From an uncultured Clostridiaceae bacterium (GTDB taxonomy: Bacteria; Bacillota; Clostridia; TANB77; CAG-465), in NCBI GenBank assembly GCA_947381905.1, contig CANCXL010000021.1, forward strand, positions 1 to 32,522: a stretch of 32,522 bases of DNA. Reading direction: 5' to 3'. The position numbers and the translations under genes were made by a program. Shown piece by piece: positions 6,744-14,484 of this stretch. How positions within the stretch are numbered: position 1 is the stretch's first letter; every line of letters begins with the position of its first letter. A model generated the notes under the pieces. The model was not told the DNA's origin and did not search any database. It worked only from the letters and a program-made list of their open reading frames with translations.

Positions 6744-7409
6744 ATGGATGAAATAGAAAAATTATTAAAGACTAGAAAAATTGATTTTAACAAATTAAAA
6801 CAATATGGATTTGTAGAAAAAAATAAAATATATGAATATAAAACTGCATTGATACCAGATGAGTTTGATATAATTGTTACTTTTTCAAATGATGGCAATT
6901 TAGATGCAAAAGTTATAGATTTAATGTCAAACGATGAATATTTACCTGTTAAAATATCAGAGGCAGTTGGAGAATATGTTGGGAAAATAAGAGAAATATA
7001 TAAGAATAAGTTAATAGAAATTATTATGAAATGTTCTAAAATAGAAGTTTTTAAAAGTAATCAAGCAAAACAAGTTATAGAATATGTAAAAGAAAAATAC
7101 GATAATGAACCAGAATTTTTATGGGAAAAATTTGCAGGAAATGCTGTATTTAGACATAAAGAAAATAATAAATGGTATGCAGTATTACTTACAATTTCTA
7201 AAAGAAAGCTAGGAATAGATAGTGATGAAATAGTAGATGTGATTGATTTAAAAGCATTACCAGAAGATATTGAAAAAATTGTTGATAATAATAGTTATTT
7301 TTTAGGATATCATATGAACAAAAAGCATTGGCTTACAATTATTTTAGATGGCAGTGTATCAATAGAAAATATATTTGATTTTATTGATATGAGTTATAAA
7401 ATGAAATAG
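6744..7409 (+). CDS. MmcQ/YjbR-family protein with extra N-terminal domain
   Basis: 221 aa. The C-terminal ~115 residues are a typical MmcQ/YjbR (CyaY-like fold) domain: PEFLWEKFAGNAVFRH, KWYAVLLTISKRKLG and YFLGYHMNKKHWLTIILDG. The N-terminal ~100 residues (EIEKLLKTRKIDF...VIDLMSNDEYLPV) form a separate module that also occurs in clostridial YjbR proteins. The family is often annotated as DNA-binding, and a link to drug or mitomycin resistance has been suggested from the name, but the biochemical role is not settled. It is the last gene before a strong terminator. Confidence 0.82.
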   Translation: MDEIEKLLKTRKIDFNKLKQYGFVEKNKIYEYKTALIPDEFDIIVTFSNDGNLDAKVIDLMSNDEYLPVKISEAVGEYVGKIREIYKNKLIEIIMKCSKIEVFKSNQAKQVIEYVKEKYDNEPEFLWEKFAGNAVFRHKENNKWYAVLLTISKRKLGIDSDEIVDVIDLKALPEDIEKIVDNNSYFLGYHMNKKHWLTIILDGSVSIENIFDFIDMSYKMK

Positions 7410-7421
7410 ACTAAAATATTA

Positions 7422-7459
7422 AAGAGGCTAGTACAATTTTAAGTACTAGTCTCTTTTTA
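7422..7459 (+). terminator. Rho-independent terminator after the YjbR gene
   Basis: A 13-bp stem (7422-7434 with 7443-7455, one G-U pair), ending in TTTTT, separates the DUF5131-YjbR pair from the next operon. Confidence 0.88.
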
Positions 7460-7542
7460 GCGTAAAGAAATATATAAACATATTTTTTAATTATAGTAAA
7501 TATAGTCTTTTGTAAAAAAGTATAGAAATATTAAAAAAAACA

Positions 7543-7571
7543 TTTACAAACAGATGTTCATAATATATAAT
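7543..7571 (+). promoter_or_regulatory. Promoter with a LexA-like (SOS) box in its spacer
   Basis: TTTACA (7543-7548) and TATAAT (7566-7571) are 17 bases apart. The 14-mer CAAACAGATGTTCA (7547-7560) lies in the spacer and fits 12 of 14 positions of the Gram-positive LexA/DinR consensus CGAACRNRYGTTYC. A repressor bound there would block the polymerase. About 85 bases of leader precede the ATG at 7657. SOS control is inferred from sequence only. Confidence 0.55.
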
Positions 7572-7656
7572 AAATATATCAGCAAATATTCTTCGTCTAT
7601 ATATTATTATAAACATAGAAATAGCGATGAATAATAAATTTATATAGGAGATATTT

Positions 7657-7977
7657 ATGGCAAATAAATCGTCAAATGATTTTAATAATATTATATTAAG
7701 TAGTTACAAAGAGCAACCTGTTGATTTGTTTATTAATAAAAACGAATTAATACAAAATATAAGTAAAGTTCATACTACATCAATGGGGATAGATAGAATT
7801 AAGAAAAACATTAAAGTAGATATTGATGATGTAGTTGAGTATTTAAAAGATAAAATACTTAATGAAAATAGTGTTATATATAAACAAGGAAAAAATTGGT
7901 ATTGTGAAATAGATAATATTAGAATAACTATTAATTCATATAGTTATACAATTATCACAGCACATATTATAAAATAA
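7657..7977 (+). CDS. DUF3781 domain protein
   Basis: 106 aa; the ATG follows AGGAGA. The family pattern is clear in HTTSMGIDRIKKNI, then DVVEYLKDKIL, GKNWYCEIDN and the C-terminal INSYSYTIITAHIIK, as in DUF3781 proteins, which are small cytoplasmic proteins of unknown function. It is the first gene of a probable three-gene operon with the GyrI-like and DUF1848 genes (gaps of 22 and 3 bases), under the promoter with the LexA-like box. No catalytic motif is visible. Confidence 0.72.
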   Translation: MANKSSNDFNNIILSSYKEQPVDLFINKNELIQNISKVHTTSMGIDRIKKNIKVDIDDVVEYLKDKILNENSVIYKQGKNWYCEIDNIRITINSYSYTIITAHIIK

Positions 7978-7999
7978 TAAGAAGAGGAGAGAAAAAAAT

Positions 8000-8644
8000 A
8001 TGGCTTTTGATTATAAGAAAGAATATAAGGAATTTTATATGCCTAAAAACAAACCAAGTATTGTAGAAGTACCTAAAATGAATTATATAGCAGTAAGAGG
8101 AAAAGGAAATCCAAATGATGAAAATGGAGAATATAAAAAATCTATAGAATTGTTATATGGCATAGCTTTTACAATTAAGATGAGCTATAAAGGAAATTAT
8201 AAAATAGAGGGATACTTTGAATACGTAGTTCCACCACTTGAGGGATTTTGGTGGCAAGAAGGGATAGAAGGTATAGATTATTCTAAAAAAGATAAATTCG
8301 AATTTATCTCTGTAATAAGATTACCAGATTTTGTAACTAAAAAAGACTTTGAATGGGCTGTTAAAGAGGCAACAGAAAAGAAGAAAAAAGATTATTCTAA
8401 AGTGGAATTTTTAACAATAGATGAAGGTATGTGTGTACAATGTATGCATATAGGTTCATATGATAATGAACCCAAAACAGTAGAATTAATGCATCAATAT
8501 ATGCAAGAGAATAGTTATGAATTAGATATAACAAATAATAGACTTCATCATGAAATATATTTAAGTGATCCTAGAAGATGTGATCAGACAAAACTAAAAA
8601 CAGTTATTAGACATCCAATAAAAAAAGTAAATATAAAGAGGTAG
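8000..8644 (+). CDS. GyrI-like small-molecule-binding protein
   Basis: 214 aa; RBS GAGGAGAG. The N-terminus FYMPKNKPSIVEVPKMNYIAVRGKGNPND, read in parts, and later GYFEYVVPPLEGFWW, EEATEKKKKD-like helix, GMCVQCMHIGSYDNEP and LHHEIYLSDPRR fit the GyrI-like family, Lin2189-type subgroup. The fold binds hydrophobic or cationic small molecules. Members of this subgroup have been reported to hydrolyse reactive cyclopropane-containing DNA-alkylating natural products, so a detoxifying role is possible but not shown here. It lies between DUF3781 and DUF1848 in one operon. Confidence 0.8.
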   Translation: MAFDYKKEYKEFYMPKNKPSIVEVPKMNYIAVRGKGNPNDENGEYKKSIELLYGIAFTIKMSYKGNYKIEGYFEYVVPPLEGFWWQEGIEGIDYSKKDKFEFISVIRLPDFVTKKDFEWAVKEATEKKKKDYSKVEFLTIDEGMCVQCMHIGSYDNEPKTVELMHQYMQENSYELDITNNRLHHEIYLSDPRRCDQTKLKTVIRHPIKKVNIKR

Positions 8645-8647
8645 AAA

Positions 8648-9595
8648 ATGATTGTAAATGTAGGCGGAAGGACAGATATAGCAAATTATTATAGTGAATG
8701 GTTAATGAATAGAATAAATGAAGGATTTGCATATTCAAGAAATCCATTATTTCCAAATAATGTCTCTAAAGTAAGCTTAAATCCCAAAGATGTTGACTGC
8801 TTAATGTTTTGCTCTAAAAATTATAAACCAATTTTAAAATATATGAAACAAATAAATGAAAATTATAAAATCATATGTCATTATACAATAACAGCATATG
8901 GAAAGTATGTTGAGCCTAATGTTCCAAGTATAGATGAATCTATAAGAACACTTATAGAGCTATCAAATATTGTAGGAAAAGAAAAAGTTTTGTGGAGATA
9001 TGATCCAATACTTTTAACAGATAAATATACAGTAAAGAAGCACTTGGAAACATTTGAATACATGGCAAAGAAGATTGCACCTTATGTTCAAAGATGTATA
9101 TTTAGTTTTGTTGAAATATACAAAAAGCTAGAATATAACATGCCAGAAATAATTCCTTTTACAGCTAAAGATAAAATAATGATTTTAGATGGAATAGGAA
9201 AAATAGCTAAAAAGTATAATTTATATATCCAAACTTGTGGGACAGACGAAAATTATGAAGAGTATGGAATACACGTATCAGGATGTACAACACCAGAAAT
9301 ATTAGAAAAAGCTAATGGAGTAAAATATAAAAATATTATAGGCAAAGGTATGAGAAAAGGTTGTCATTGTATACCAAGCAGAGATATAGGTGCATATGAT
9401 ACATGTCTTAATGGATGTAAGTATTGTTATGCAAATAAAAAACCAGAACTTGCAAAAGAAAACTTAAAATTTCATGATAGAAAATCTCCATTATTACTTG
9501 GAAATATAAAAGAAACAAACAAAATTACAATTGCTAAAGCAAATAGTTTTATACTAAAAGAAAAAGGCGAACAAATAAGTTTATTTAAATTATAA
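8648..9595 (+). CDS. DUF1848 radical-SAM-like protein
   Basis: 315 aa. DUF1848 hallmarks are an N-terminal GGRTDIANYYSEWLMNRI (most members have SRRTDIPA), then WRYDPILLTD, FSFVEIYKK and a C-terminal cysteine region GCHCIPSRDIGAYDTC. C253-x3-C257-x2-C260 (CLNGCKYC) forms a CxxxCxxC motif, unusually placed near the C-terminus, with C239 and C241 before it and HDRKSPLLLG after it. The family is predicted to be a variant radical SAM fold; its reaction is unknown. It starts 3 bases after the GyrI-like gene, whose last codons hold the ribosome binding site AGAGG. Confidence 0.85.
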   Translation: MIVNVGGRTDIANYYSEWLMNRINEGFAYSRNPLFPNNVSKVSLNPKDVDCLMFCSKNYKPILKYMKQINENYKIICHYTITAYGKYVEPNVPSIDESIRTLIELSNIVGKEKVLWRYDPILLTDKYTVKKHLETFEYMAKKIAPYVQRCIFSFVEIYKKLEYNMPEIIPFTAKDKIMILDGIGKIAKKYNLYIQTCGTDENYEEYGIHVSGCTTPEILEKANGVKYKNIIGKGMRKGCHCIPSRDIGAYDTCLNGCKYCYANKKPELAKENLKFHDRKSPLLLGNIKETNKITIAKANSFILKEKGEQISLFKL

Positions 9596-9651
9596 TAAAT
9601 AATATGTATAGTTTTTCTTTAGGTTAATACAATAATAGTGGAGGATGAGAT

Positions 9652-10110
9652 ATGTCTAAAATTAAAACATATATAAAATCAATACTAGTCCCTGTTATTG
9701 TTGGTGGTGTGGTTGGAATTATTATTTCAAAGTTTATGGATTATAATACACTTGAAAAACCATTTTTATCTCCATCAAGTATAGCATTTCCAATTGTATG
9801 GACTATACTTTATATACTGATGGGAATATCTTATGGTAGGCTTAAAGAAAAAAATTTAAATGATACAAATGTAAAAACTATATATTATTTGCAGTTATTT
9901 GTAAATGCTTTATGGTCAATAATATTCTTTGTATTTAAGTTACGACTATTAGCATTTGCTTGGATAATTCTTTTAGATATACTAGTATTCGTGATGATTA
10001 ATATATTCTATTCTAAAGATAGAAAGGCAGGTCTTCTTCAAATACCATATTTAATATGGACTTTGTTTGCAACGTATTTAAATCTATTTATTTATATTTT
10101 AAATAAATAA
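9652..10110 (+). CDS. tspO: TspO/MBR family membrane protein
   Basis: 152 aa with five predicted membrane helices. Family motifs: KPFLSPSSIAFPIVWTILY, MGISYGR, LQLFVNALWSIIFF and IPYLIWTLFATYLN; the last carries the conserved WxxFAxYLN element. TspO proteins bind porphyrins and related ligands and are tied to oxidative or envelope stress. RBS GGAGGATGAG. Length and helix count are normal. A 56-base gap separates it from DUF1848, so readthrough from that operon is possible. Confidence 0.92.
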   Translation: MSKIKTYIKSILVPVIVGGVVGIIISKFMDYNTLEKPFLSPSSIAFPIVWTILYILMGISYGRLKEKNLNDTNVKTIYYLQLFVNALWSIIFFVFKLRLLAFAWIILLDILVFVMINIFYSKDRKAGLLQIPYLIWTLFATYLNLFIYILNK

Positions 10111-10119
10111 CTTTATTAT

Positions 10120-10177
10120 ATAAACACAAGTGATTATTGCTAATTACTTGTGTTTATGCTATTCTAGTAGTGATAAA
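10120..10177 (+). promoter_or_regulatory. Long hairpin overlapping the ABC-F promoter
   Basis: A near-perfect 17-18 bp inverted repeat spans 10120-10157 (outer arm ATAAACACAAGT / ACTTGTGTTTAT, one G-U pair, loop TTGC) and has no T-tract on either strand. A promoter candidate TTGCTA (10137-10142) - 17 bases - TATTCT (10160-10165) has its -35 in the loop. TTGTGT (10148) - 18 - GATAAA (10172) is a second option. It may end tspO transcription inefficiently or serve as an operator. Confidence 0.5.
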
Positions 10178-10198
10178 ATTAGTATTTAAGGAGGAAAA

Positions 10199-11683
10199 AT
10201 GTCATTAATAAGTATAAACAATTTAACATTTGGCTATGAAGGTAGCCTAGAAAATGTATTTGAAAATATATCGATAAATATTGATACAGATTGGAAGCTA
10301 GGACTTATTGGTAGAAATGGTAAAGGAAAAACCACATTTTTAAAGCTGTTATTAGGAGATTATTCTTATAGTGGTACTATTTCTAAAAATGTGACTTTTG
10401 ACTATTTTCCTTATGAAATAAAAGATAAGAACAAAATGGCAATAGAAATAATAAATGAAAAAGCACCAGATATAGAAGATTGGGAGATAATTAAGGAACT
10501 AAATTTTTTACATACTAATCCAGAAATATTATATAGGGACTTTAGCACATTAAGTGGAGGCGAGCAAGTAAAAATACAACTTGTAAGTCTATTTTTAAAA
10601 GGAGATAATTTTTTATTGATTGATGAGCCTACTAATCATTTGGATATTCAAACTAAAAATAATTTAGTAGAATATCTAAAGAAGAAGAAAGGGTTTATTT
10701 TAGTGTCACATGATAGAAATTTTTTAGATGAAGTTATAGATCATATAATCTCAATAAATAACACAAACATAGATATTCAAAAAGGAAATTTTTCTTCGTG
10801 GCAAGAAAATAAAGATAGACAGAATAAATTTGAGTTAACACAAAATGAAAAGATAACAAAAGATATAAGTAGATTAGAGGTAGCAGCTAAAAGCACATCA
10901 AAGTGGTCACATTTAACAGAAAAGTCTAAATATAAAACATCAGAATCTGAAGCTATGATAGATAGAGGATTTGTTGGACACAAGTCTGCTAAAATGATGA
11001 AAAGATCTAAAGTTATTGAACAAAGAATTGAGAAGGCAATAGAAGATAAATCTAGTCTACTAAAAAATATAGATAGAAATGATAGTTTAAAAATCGTTCC
11101 AGTATTTTCAAAAAAAGATGTAATAGTAACTGCTAAAGATTTACAAATTGAATATGATAATAAAGCAATATTTAGTAAAGTATCATTTGAAGTGAAAAAT
11201 GGAGATAGAGTTGCAATAATAGGAAAAAATGGTGCTGGAAAATCTAGTATATTAAAATTAATTTTAGGTGAAAAGACTAAATTTACTGGAGATTTTAATG
11301 TTGCAAATGAAATAAAGATATCTTATGTTTCTCAAAATACAGATAGTTTAAAAGGAAGTCTTAAAGAATATGCAAAAAAGTTTAAAGTAGATGAAGGCGT
11401 ATTTAAAGCAATGCTGTCTAAAATGGGATTTGATACTACAGATTTAGAAAAAGATATAGCTAAAATGAGTGAAGGGCAAAAAAAGAAGGTTTTAATTGCA
11501 AGGAGCATATCTGAATCTGCAAATTTATATATTTGGGACGAGCCATTAAACTATATAGATATTTTAACAAGAATACAAATTGAAGAATGTATACAAAAGT
11601 ATAGACCAACTATTATATTTGTAGAACATGATGAAACATTTATAAAAAATATTGCAACAAAAATTGTGCATGTTAAAACTTAA
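10199..11683 (+). CDS. ABC-F ribosomal protection protein, Lsa/CplR-like
   Basis: 494 aa with two ATPase domains and no membrane helices. Domain 1: Walker A GRNGKGKTT (38-46), signature LSGGE (118-122), Walker B with D142-E143, H171. A long charged linker (about 190-305) contains SRLEVAAKS and GFVGHKSAKMMKRSK. Domain 2: GKNGAGKSS (342-350), MSEGQ (423-427), WDEP with D447-E448, H477. Length and linker match Lsa-type proteins that dislodge lincosamides, streptogramin A and pleuromutilins from the 50S ribosome. Exact drug range cannot be read from the sequence. RBS AAGGAGG. It probably drives the acetyltransferase 12 bases downstream. Confidence 0.88.
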   Translation: MSLISINNLTFGYEGSLENVFENISINIDTDWKLGLIGRNGKGKTTFLKLLLGDYSYSGTISKNVTFDYFPYEIKDKNKMAIEIINEKAPDIEDWEIIKELNFLHTNPEILYRDFSTLSGGEQVKIQLVSLFLKGDNFLLIDEPTNHLDIQTKNNLVEYLKKKKGFILVSHDRNFLDEVIDHIISINNTNIDIQKGNFSSWQENKDRQNKFELTQNEKITKDISRLEVAAKSTSKWSHLTEKSKYKTSESEAMIDRGFVGHKSAKMMKRSKVIEQRIEKAIEDKSSLLKNIDRNDSLKIVPVFSKKDVIVTAKDLQIEYDNKAIFSKVSFEVKNGDRVAIIGKNGAGKSSILKLILGEKTKFTGDFNVANEIKISYVSQNTDSLKGSLKEYAKKFKVDEGVFKAMLSKMGFDTTDLEKDIAKMSEGQKKKVLIARSISESANLYIWDEPLNYIDILTRIQIEECIQKYRPTIIFVEHDETFIKNIATKIVHVKT

Positions 11684-11695
11684 AGAGGTAATATT

Positions 11696-12121
11696 ATGGT
11701 TGAAGAATTTAATGTAAAGGACATAGATGAAGTTATGAATCTATGGCTTAATACAAATATATCTACACATAGCTATATTAAAGAAAAATATTGGAGAGAT
11801 AATTACAATGATGTAAAAAATGCAATACTTGATGCTAAATTATATGTATACAAAGAGAACAATAAAATATTGGGGTTTGTAGGACTAGTTGAAGATTATA
11901 TTGCAGGAATATTTGTAAAAGAAGGAATGCAAAGAAAGGGAATAGGAAAAAGCTTACTTAATGAATGTAAAAGAAGAAAAAAGCTAAAACTGAAAGTATA
12001 TCAGAAAAATGAAAATGCAATAAACTTTTATTTAAAAGAAGATTTCAAAATAGAAAATAAGTCTATAGATTATGATACAAACGAAATAGAGTTATTTATG
12101 ACATGGGAAGAGAGAAGATAG
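11696..12121 (+). CDS. GNAT-family N-acetyltransferase
   Basis: 141 aa. The acetyl-CoA binding motif A is GIFVKEGMQRKGIGKSLLNECK; motif B ends in KNENAINFYLKEDFK. The start VEEFNVKDIDEVMNLWL places it near the YjaB-like clostridial acetyltransferases. The substrate is unknown. It follows the ABC-F gene closely and is followed 1 base later by a small gene, so the three appear to be one operon. Confidence 0.85.
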   Translation: MVEEFNVKDIDEVMNLWLNTNISTHSYIKEKYWRDNYNDVKNAILDAKLYVYKENNKILGFVGLVEDYIAGIFVKEGMQRKGIGKSLLNECKRRKKLKLKVYQKNENAINFYLKEDFKIENKSIDYDTNEIELFMTWEERR

Positions 12122-12122
12122 T

Positions 12123-12326
12123 ATGAGTAAATATGAACAATTATGGAAATATATAAAAAATAATAGTCAAGACGAATATAAATTGTCTTTTGATAAGATA
12201 AAAGAGATATTAGGATTTAGTATAGATCATTCATTTTTAACATATAAAAAAGAATTAAATGAATATGGATATGTAGTTGCAAAAATATCTATGAAAGAAA
12301 AAACAGTTTTAGTTAAAAGAATATAA
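12123..12326 (+). CDS. Small conserved protein, DUF7662-like (67 aa)
   Basis: It starts one base after the acetyltransferase stop, so it is translationally coupled (AGAGA in the end of the upstream gene). The composition is that of a small soluble alpha-beta protein: YEQLWKYIKNN, LSFDKIKEILGFSID, LTYKKELNEYGY, VAKISMKEKTVLV. The pattern 'tyrosine-x-x-leucine ... F-x-x-I-x-x-I-L-G' resembles DUF7662, a small domain of unknown function; I hold this assignment loosely. A terminator follows. Confidence 0.65.
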   Translation: MSKYEQLWKYIKNNSQDEYKLSFDKIKEILGFSIDHSFLTYKKELNEYGYVVAKISMKEKTVLVKRI

Positions 12327-12337
12327 TTTTGATTTTT

Positions 12338-12375
12338 AAGATTATCATTAAATATGGTAATCTTTTTATTTTTTT
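12338..12375 (+). terminator. Rho-independent terminator of the ABC-F operon
   Basis: AAGATTATC (12338-12346) pairs with GGTAATCTT (12356-12364; one G-U), followed by a T-rich run to 12375. Confidence 0.8.
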
Positions 12376-12417
12376 CTTGACTTTTATAGTCAAGCTGTGT
12401 ATACTGTATATATACAG
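12376..12417 (+). promoter_or_regulatory. Promoter with two palindromes, first YtrA-type module
   Basis: TTGACT (12377-12382) - 17 - TATACT (12400-12405) is a strong promoter. The -35 lies in the inverted repeat CTTGACT/AGTCAAG (12376-12394), and the -10 leads into the perfect 14-bp palindrome CTGTATATATACAG (12404-12417). The palindrome over the start site is the likely autoregulatory site of the GntR/YtrA protein encoded next. Confidence 0.7.
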
Positions 12418-12435
12418 AAATATAAAGGAGAATTT

Positions 12436-12810
12436 ATGAACATTATAATAAGTAATTCTAGTAATATTCCAATTTATGAGCAAATAAAAGAACAAATTAA
12501 AAATAAAATTGTATCAAATGAATTGAAAAAAGGCGAAATGTTACCTTCTATAAGGAGTTTGGCAAAAGATTTAAGAATAAGTGTAATTACAACTAAAAGT
12601 GCATATGAAGAACTTGAAAAAGAAGGGTATGTTGAAACGGTACCAGGAAAAGGAACATATGTTGCAAATAAAAATACGGAACTTATTAGAGAGGAACAAC
12701 TACAAAAAGTAGAAGGACTAATAGATACTGCTGTGTCTATTGCTAAAATTAGTAAGATTTCTAAAGACGAAATAAGAAATATGCTAGATATATTATATGA
12801 GGAGGATTAA
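12436..12810 (+). CDS. GntR-family regulator, YtrA subfamily
   Basis: 124 aa. The winged helix-turn-helix covers residues 1-72 (IPIYEQIKEQIKNKI, GEMLPSIRSLAKDL, TTKSAYEELEKEGYV, GKGTYV). It is followed by a short ~50-residue helical tail typical of the YtrA group, too short for a ligand domain. The ATG at 12436 follows AAAGGAG; an upstream ATG at 12397 lies inside the promoter and is rejected. It should repress its own operon, which includes the ABC ATPase 2 bases later and a permease, and respond to cell-wall-active compounds as related systems do. Confidence 0.9.
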   Translation: MNIIISNSSNIPIYEQIKEQIKNKIVSNELKKGEMLPSIRSLAKDLRISVITTKSAYEELEKEGYVETVPGKGTYVANKNTELIREEQLQKVEGLIDTAVSIAKISKISKDEIRNMLDILYEED

Positions 12811-12812
12811 AA

Positions 12813-13670
12813 ATGGAAAATGTTATAGAAATTAAAAATCTATGTAAAAAATATAGTGGATTTGAACTAAAAGATATTAATTTAAATGTGCCCAAAGGAA
12901 TGATAATGGGATTAATAGGAGAAAATGGTGCCGGAAAAACTACAACAATTAAAGCAATACTAAATGTTATAAACTCATATGATGGTCAGATAAAAGTATT
13001 TGGAAAGGATAGTAAAATTTATGAAAAGCAGATTAAAGAAGAGATAGGTGTAGTACTTGACGATAGCTTTTTATCTGAATATTTAACTCCTTGCGATATA
13101 AATAAAATAATGAAAAAATTATATAAGAATTGGGATGAAAAATTATATTTTAGGTATATAGAAGAATTTAAATTGCCAAAAGATAAAATATCTAAAGAGT
13201 ATTCTAGTGGAATGAAAATGAAGCTAAAAATTGCAACTGCAATATCACATAATCCTAAACTTTTAATATTAGATGAACCAACAGCTGGACTTGATCCAAT
13301 TGCAAGAAATGAGATACTTGATATATTTCAAGATTTTATACAAGATGAAGAGCATTCAATACTTGTATCAAGTCATATAACATCAGATTTAGAGCATATC
13401 GCAGATTATATTACGTTTATAAATAATGGTGAGATTGTACTTACTAAAACAAGAGATGAGCTGCTTGAAAATTATGGAATAGTTAAATGTTCTAAAGAAG
13501 AATTTGAAAGAATAGATAAAAAGGATTATATAAAATGCAGAAAAAATAGATATGAATATGATATTTTAGTAGAGAATAAGGAAGATTTTAAAATAAAATA
13601 CGACATACAAATAATAGATAAACCATCAATAGAGGATATAATGGTAATATATGTTAAGGGGGAAAAATAA
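12813..13670 (+). CDS. ABC transporter ATP-binding protein, YtrB-like
   Basis: 285 aa. Walker A GENGAGKTT (36-44), signature YSSGM (130-134), Walker B LLILDEP with D154-E155, H188 in SSHIT. The Q-loop position reads GVVLDDS rather than having Gln, as in other YtrB-type ATPases. The C-terminal ~85 residues form a small accessory domain (IVKCSKEEFERI, YDILVENKEDF). GGAGG lies at the end of the gntR gene. With the permease it forms an ABC-2 exporter; the substrate is unknown but likely envelope-related. Confidence 0.9.
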   Translation: MENVIEIKNLCKKYSGFELKDINLNVPKGMIMGLIGENGAGKTTTIKAILNVINSYDGQIKVFGKDSKIYEKQIKEEIGVVLDDSFLSEYLTPCDINKIMKKLYKNWDEKLYFRYIEEFKLPKDKISKEYSSGMKMKLKIATAISHNPKLLILDEPTAGLDPIARNEILDIFQDFIQDEEHSILVSSHITSDLEHIADYITFINNGEIVLTKTRDELLENYGIVKCSKEEFERIDKKDYIKCRKNRYEYDILVENKEDFKIKYDIQIIDKPSIEDIMVIYVKGEK

Positions 13671-13671
13671 T

Positions 13672-14337
13672 ATGAATATAATAAAAGGCTTAATGACAAA
13701 AGACTTACTACAACTAAAAAGTTATAGAAAATCTTTAATTGTATTTATAGTACTATACTTTTTTATAGCTATTTCACAGTCAAATATAGAAGGAATTAGT
13801 GCCATGCTTGTAGTTATGCTAACACTTGGATTTGGAATGTTTAGTATAGCTACATTTAACTATGACGAATCATCAAAGGCAGACAAATATATTTTGACAT
13901 TGCCGCTTACAAAAAAAGAAGTTGTTCTTTCAAAATATGCATTTTGTATATGTTCAACTTTAATTGGATGTATTGTAGGAGTTATACTAAGTTTTATTAT
14001 AACTTTTATAATTACTAAAAGCATGCCAAATATATTAGATATTTTAAGTATAGGAATAGGTGCAATATTTGGAATAAGTGTTGTTGAGGCAATTCAGATT
14101 CCATGTATATACAAATGGGGAGCAGAAAAAGGAAGGCTTAATATGTTTATATTAGTAGTTCTCGCCTCACTAATACTTGGAGGAATAAGCTTTGTTGCAT
14201 TTGATATAACACAGGTTAATAATGTAATTAGTTTAATAGAAAAAATAATACCCATTATATTATTAATTGCTATATTTCTTGTATATTTTATATCATATAA
14301 AGTATCTTGTAAAATTTATAGTAAAAGAGAACTTTAA
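13672..14337 (+). CDS. ABC-2 type permease of the first YtrA-type module
   Basis: 221 aa with six predicted membrane helices. Opening MNIIKGLMTKDLLQLK, then a loop FNYDESSKADKYILTLPLTKKEVVLSKY typical of the ABC-2 'YhcI-like' permease family. The ATG at 13672 is one base after the ATPase stop, with AAGGGGG upstream; a longer frame from 13651 overlaps the ATPase and has a worse site. It partners with the preceding ATPase. A terminator follows directly. Confidence 0.85.
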   Translation: MNIIKGLMTKDLLQLKSYRKSLIVFIVLYFFIAISQSNIEGISAMLVVMLTLGFGMFSIATFNYDESSKADKYILTLPLTKKEVVLSKYAFCICSTLIGCIVGVILSFIITFIITKSMPNILDILSIGIGAIFGISVVEAIQIPCIYKWGAEKGRLNMFILVVLASLILGGISFVAFDITQVNNVISLIEKIIPIILLIAIFLVYFISYKVSCKIYSKREL

Positions 14338-14344
14338 TATTTTT

Positions 14345-14377
14345 AGACTAGGATAAGGATTTATTCTAGTCTTTTTA
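14345..14377 (+). terminator. Rho-independent terminator
   Basis: AGACTAGGATA (14345-14355) pairs with TATTCTAGTCT (14362-14372; one G-U), followed by TTTTT. Confidence 0.88.
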
Positions 14378-14396
14378 TGTTATAATTTAATTATTT

Positions 14397-14461
14397 TTGT
14401 CACAGCATGTATAAAAGTGTATTTAAAAAAATATGAAAATATGATATAAATTATATATCAT
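14397..14461 (+). promoter_or_regulatory. Probable cls promoter and 5'-leader palindrome
   Basis: TTGTCA (14397-14402) - 17 - TATTTA (14420-14425) is a weak promoter candidate. An inverted repeat ATGATATA / TATATCAT (14441-14448 and 14454-14461) lies just before the AAGGAG site and could be an operator or leader hairpin; A+T-rich chance is possible. Confidence 0.4.
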
Positions 14462-14484
14462 ATTTAAGGAGTTGAAAAAAGAAA

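Noticed and set aside
6005-9595. Phage or integrative element carrying DUF5131
   Set aside because: No integrase, structural or lysis genes, no att-like repeats, and base composition matches the rest.
12313-12495. Antisense 60-residue frame
   Set aside because: It covers a terminator and the gntR promoter and has low-complexity composition.
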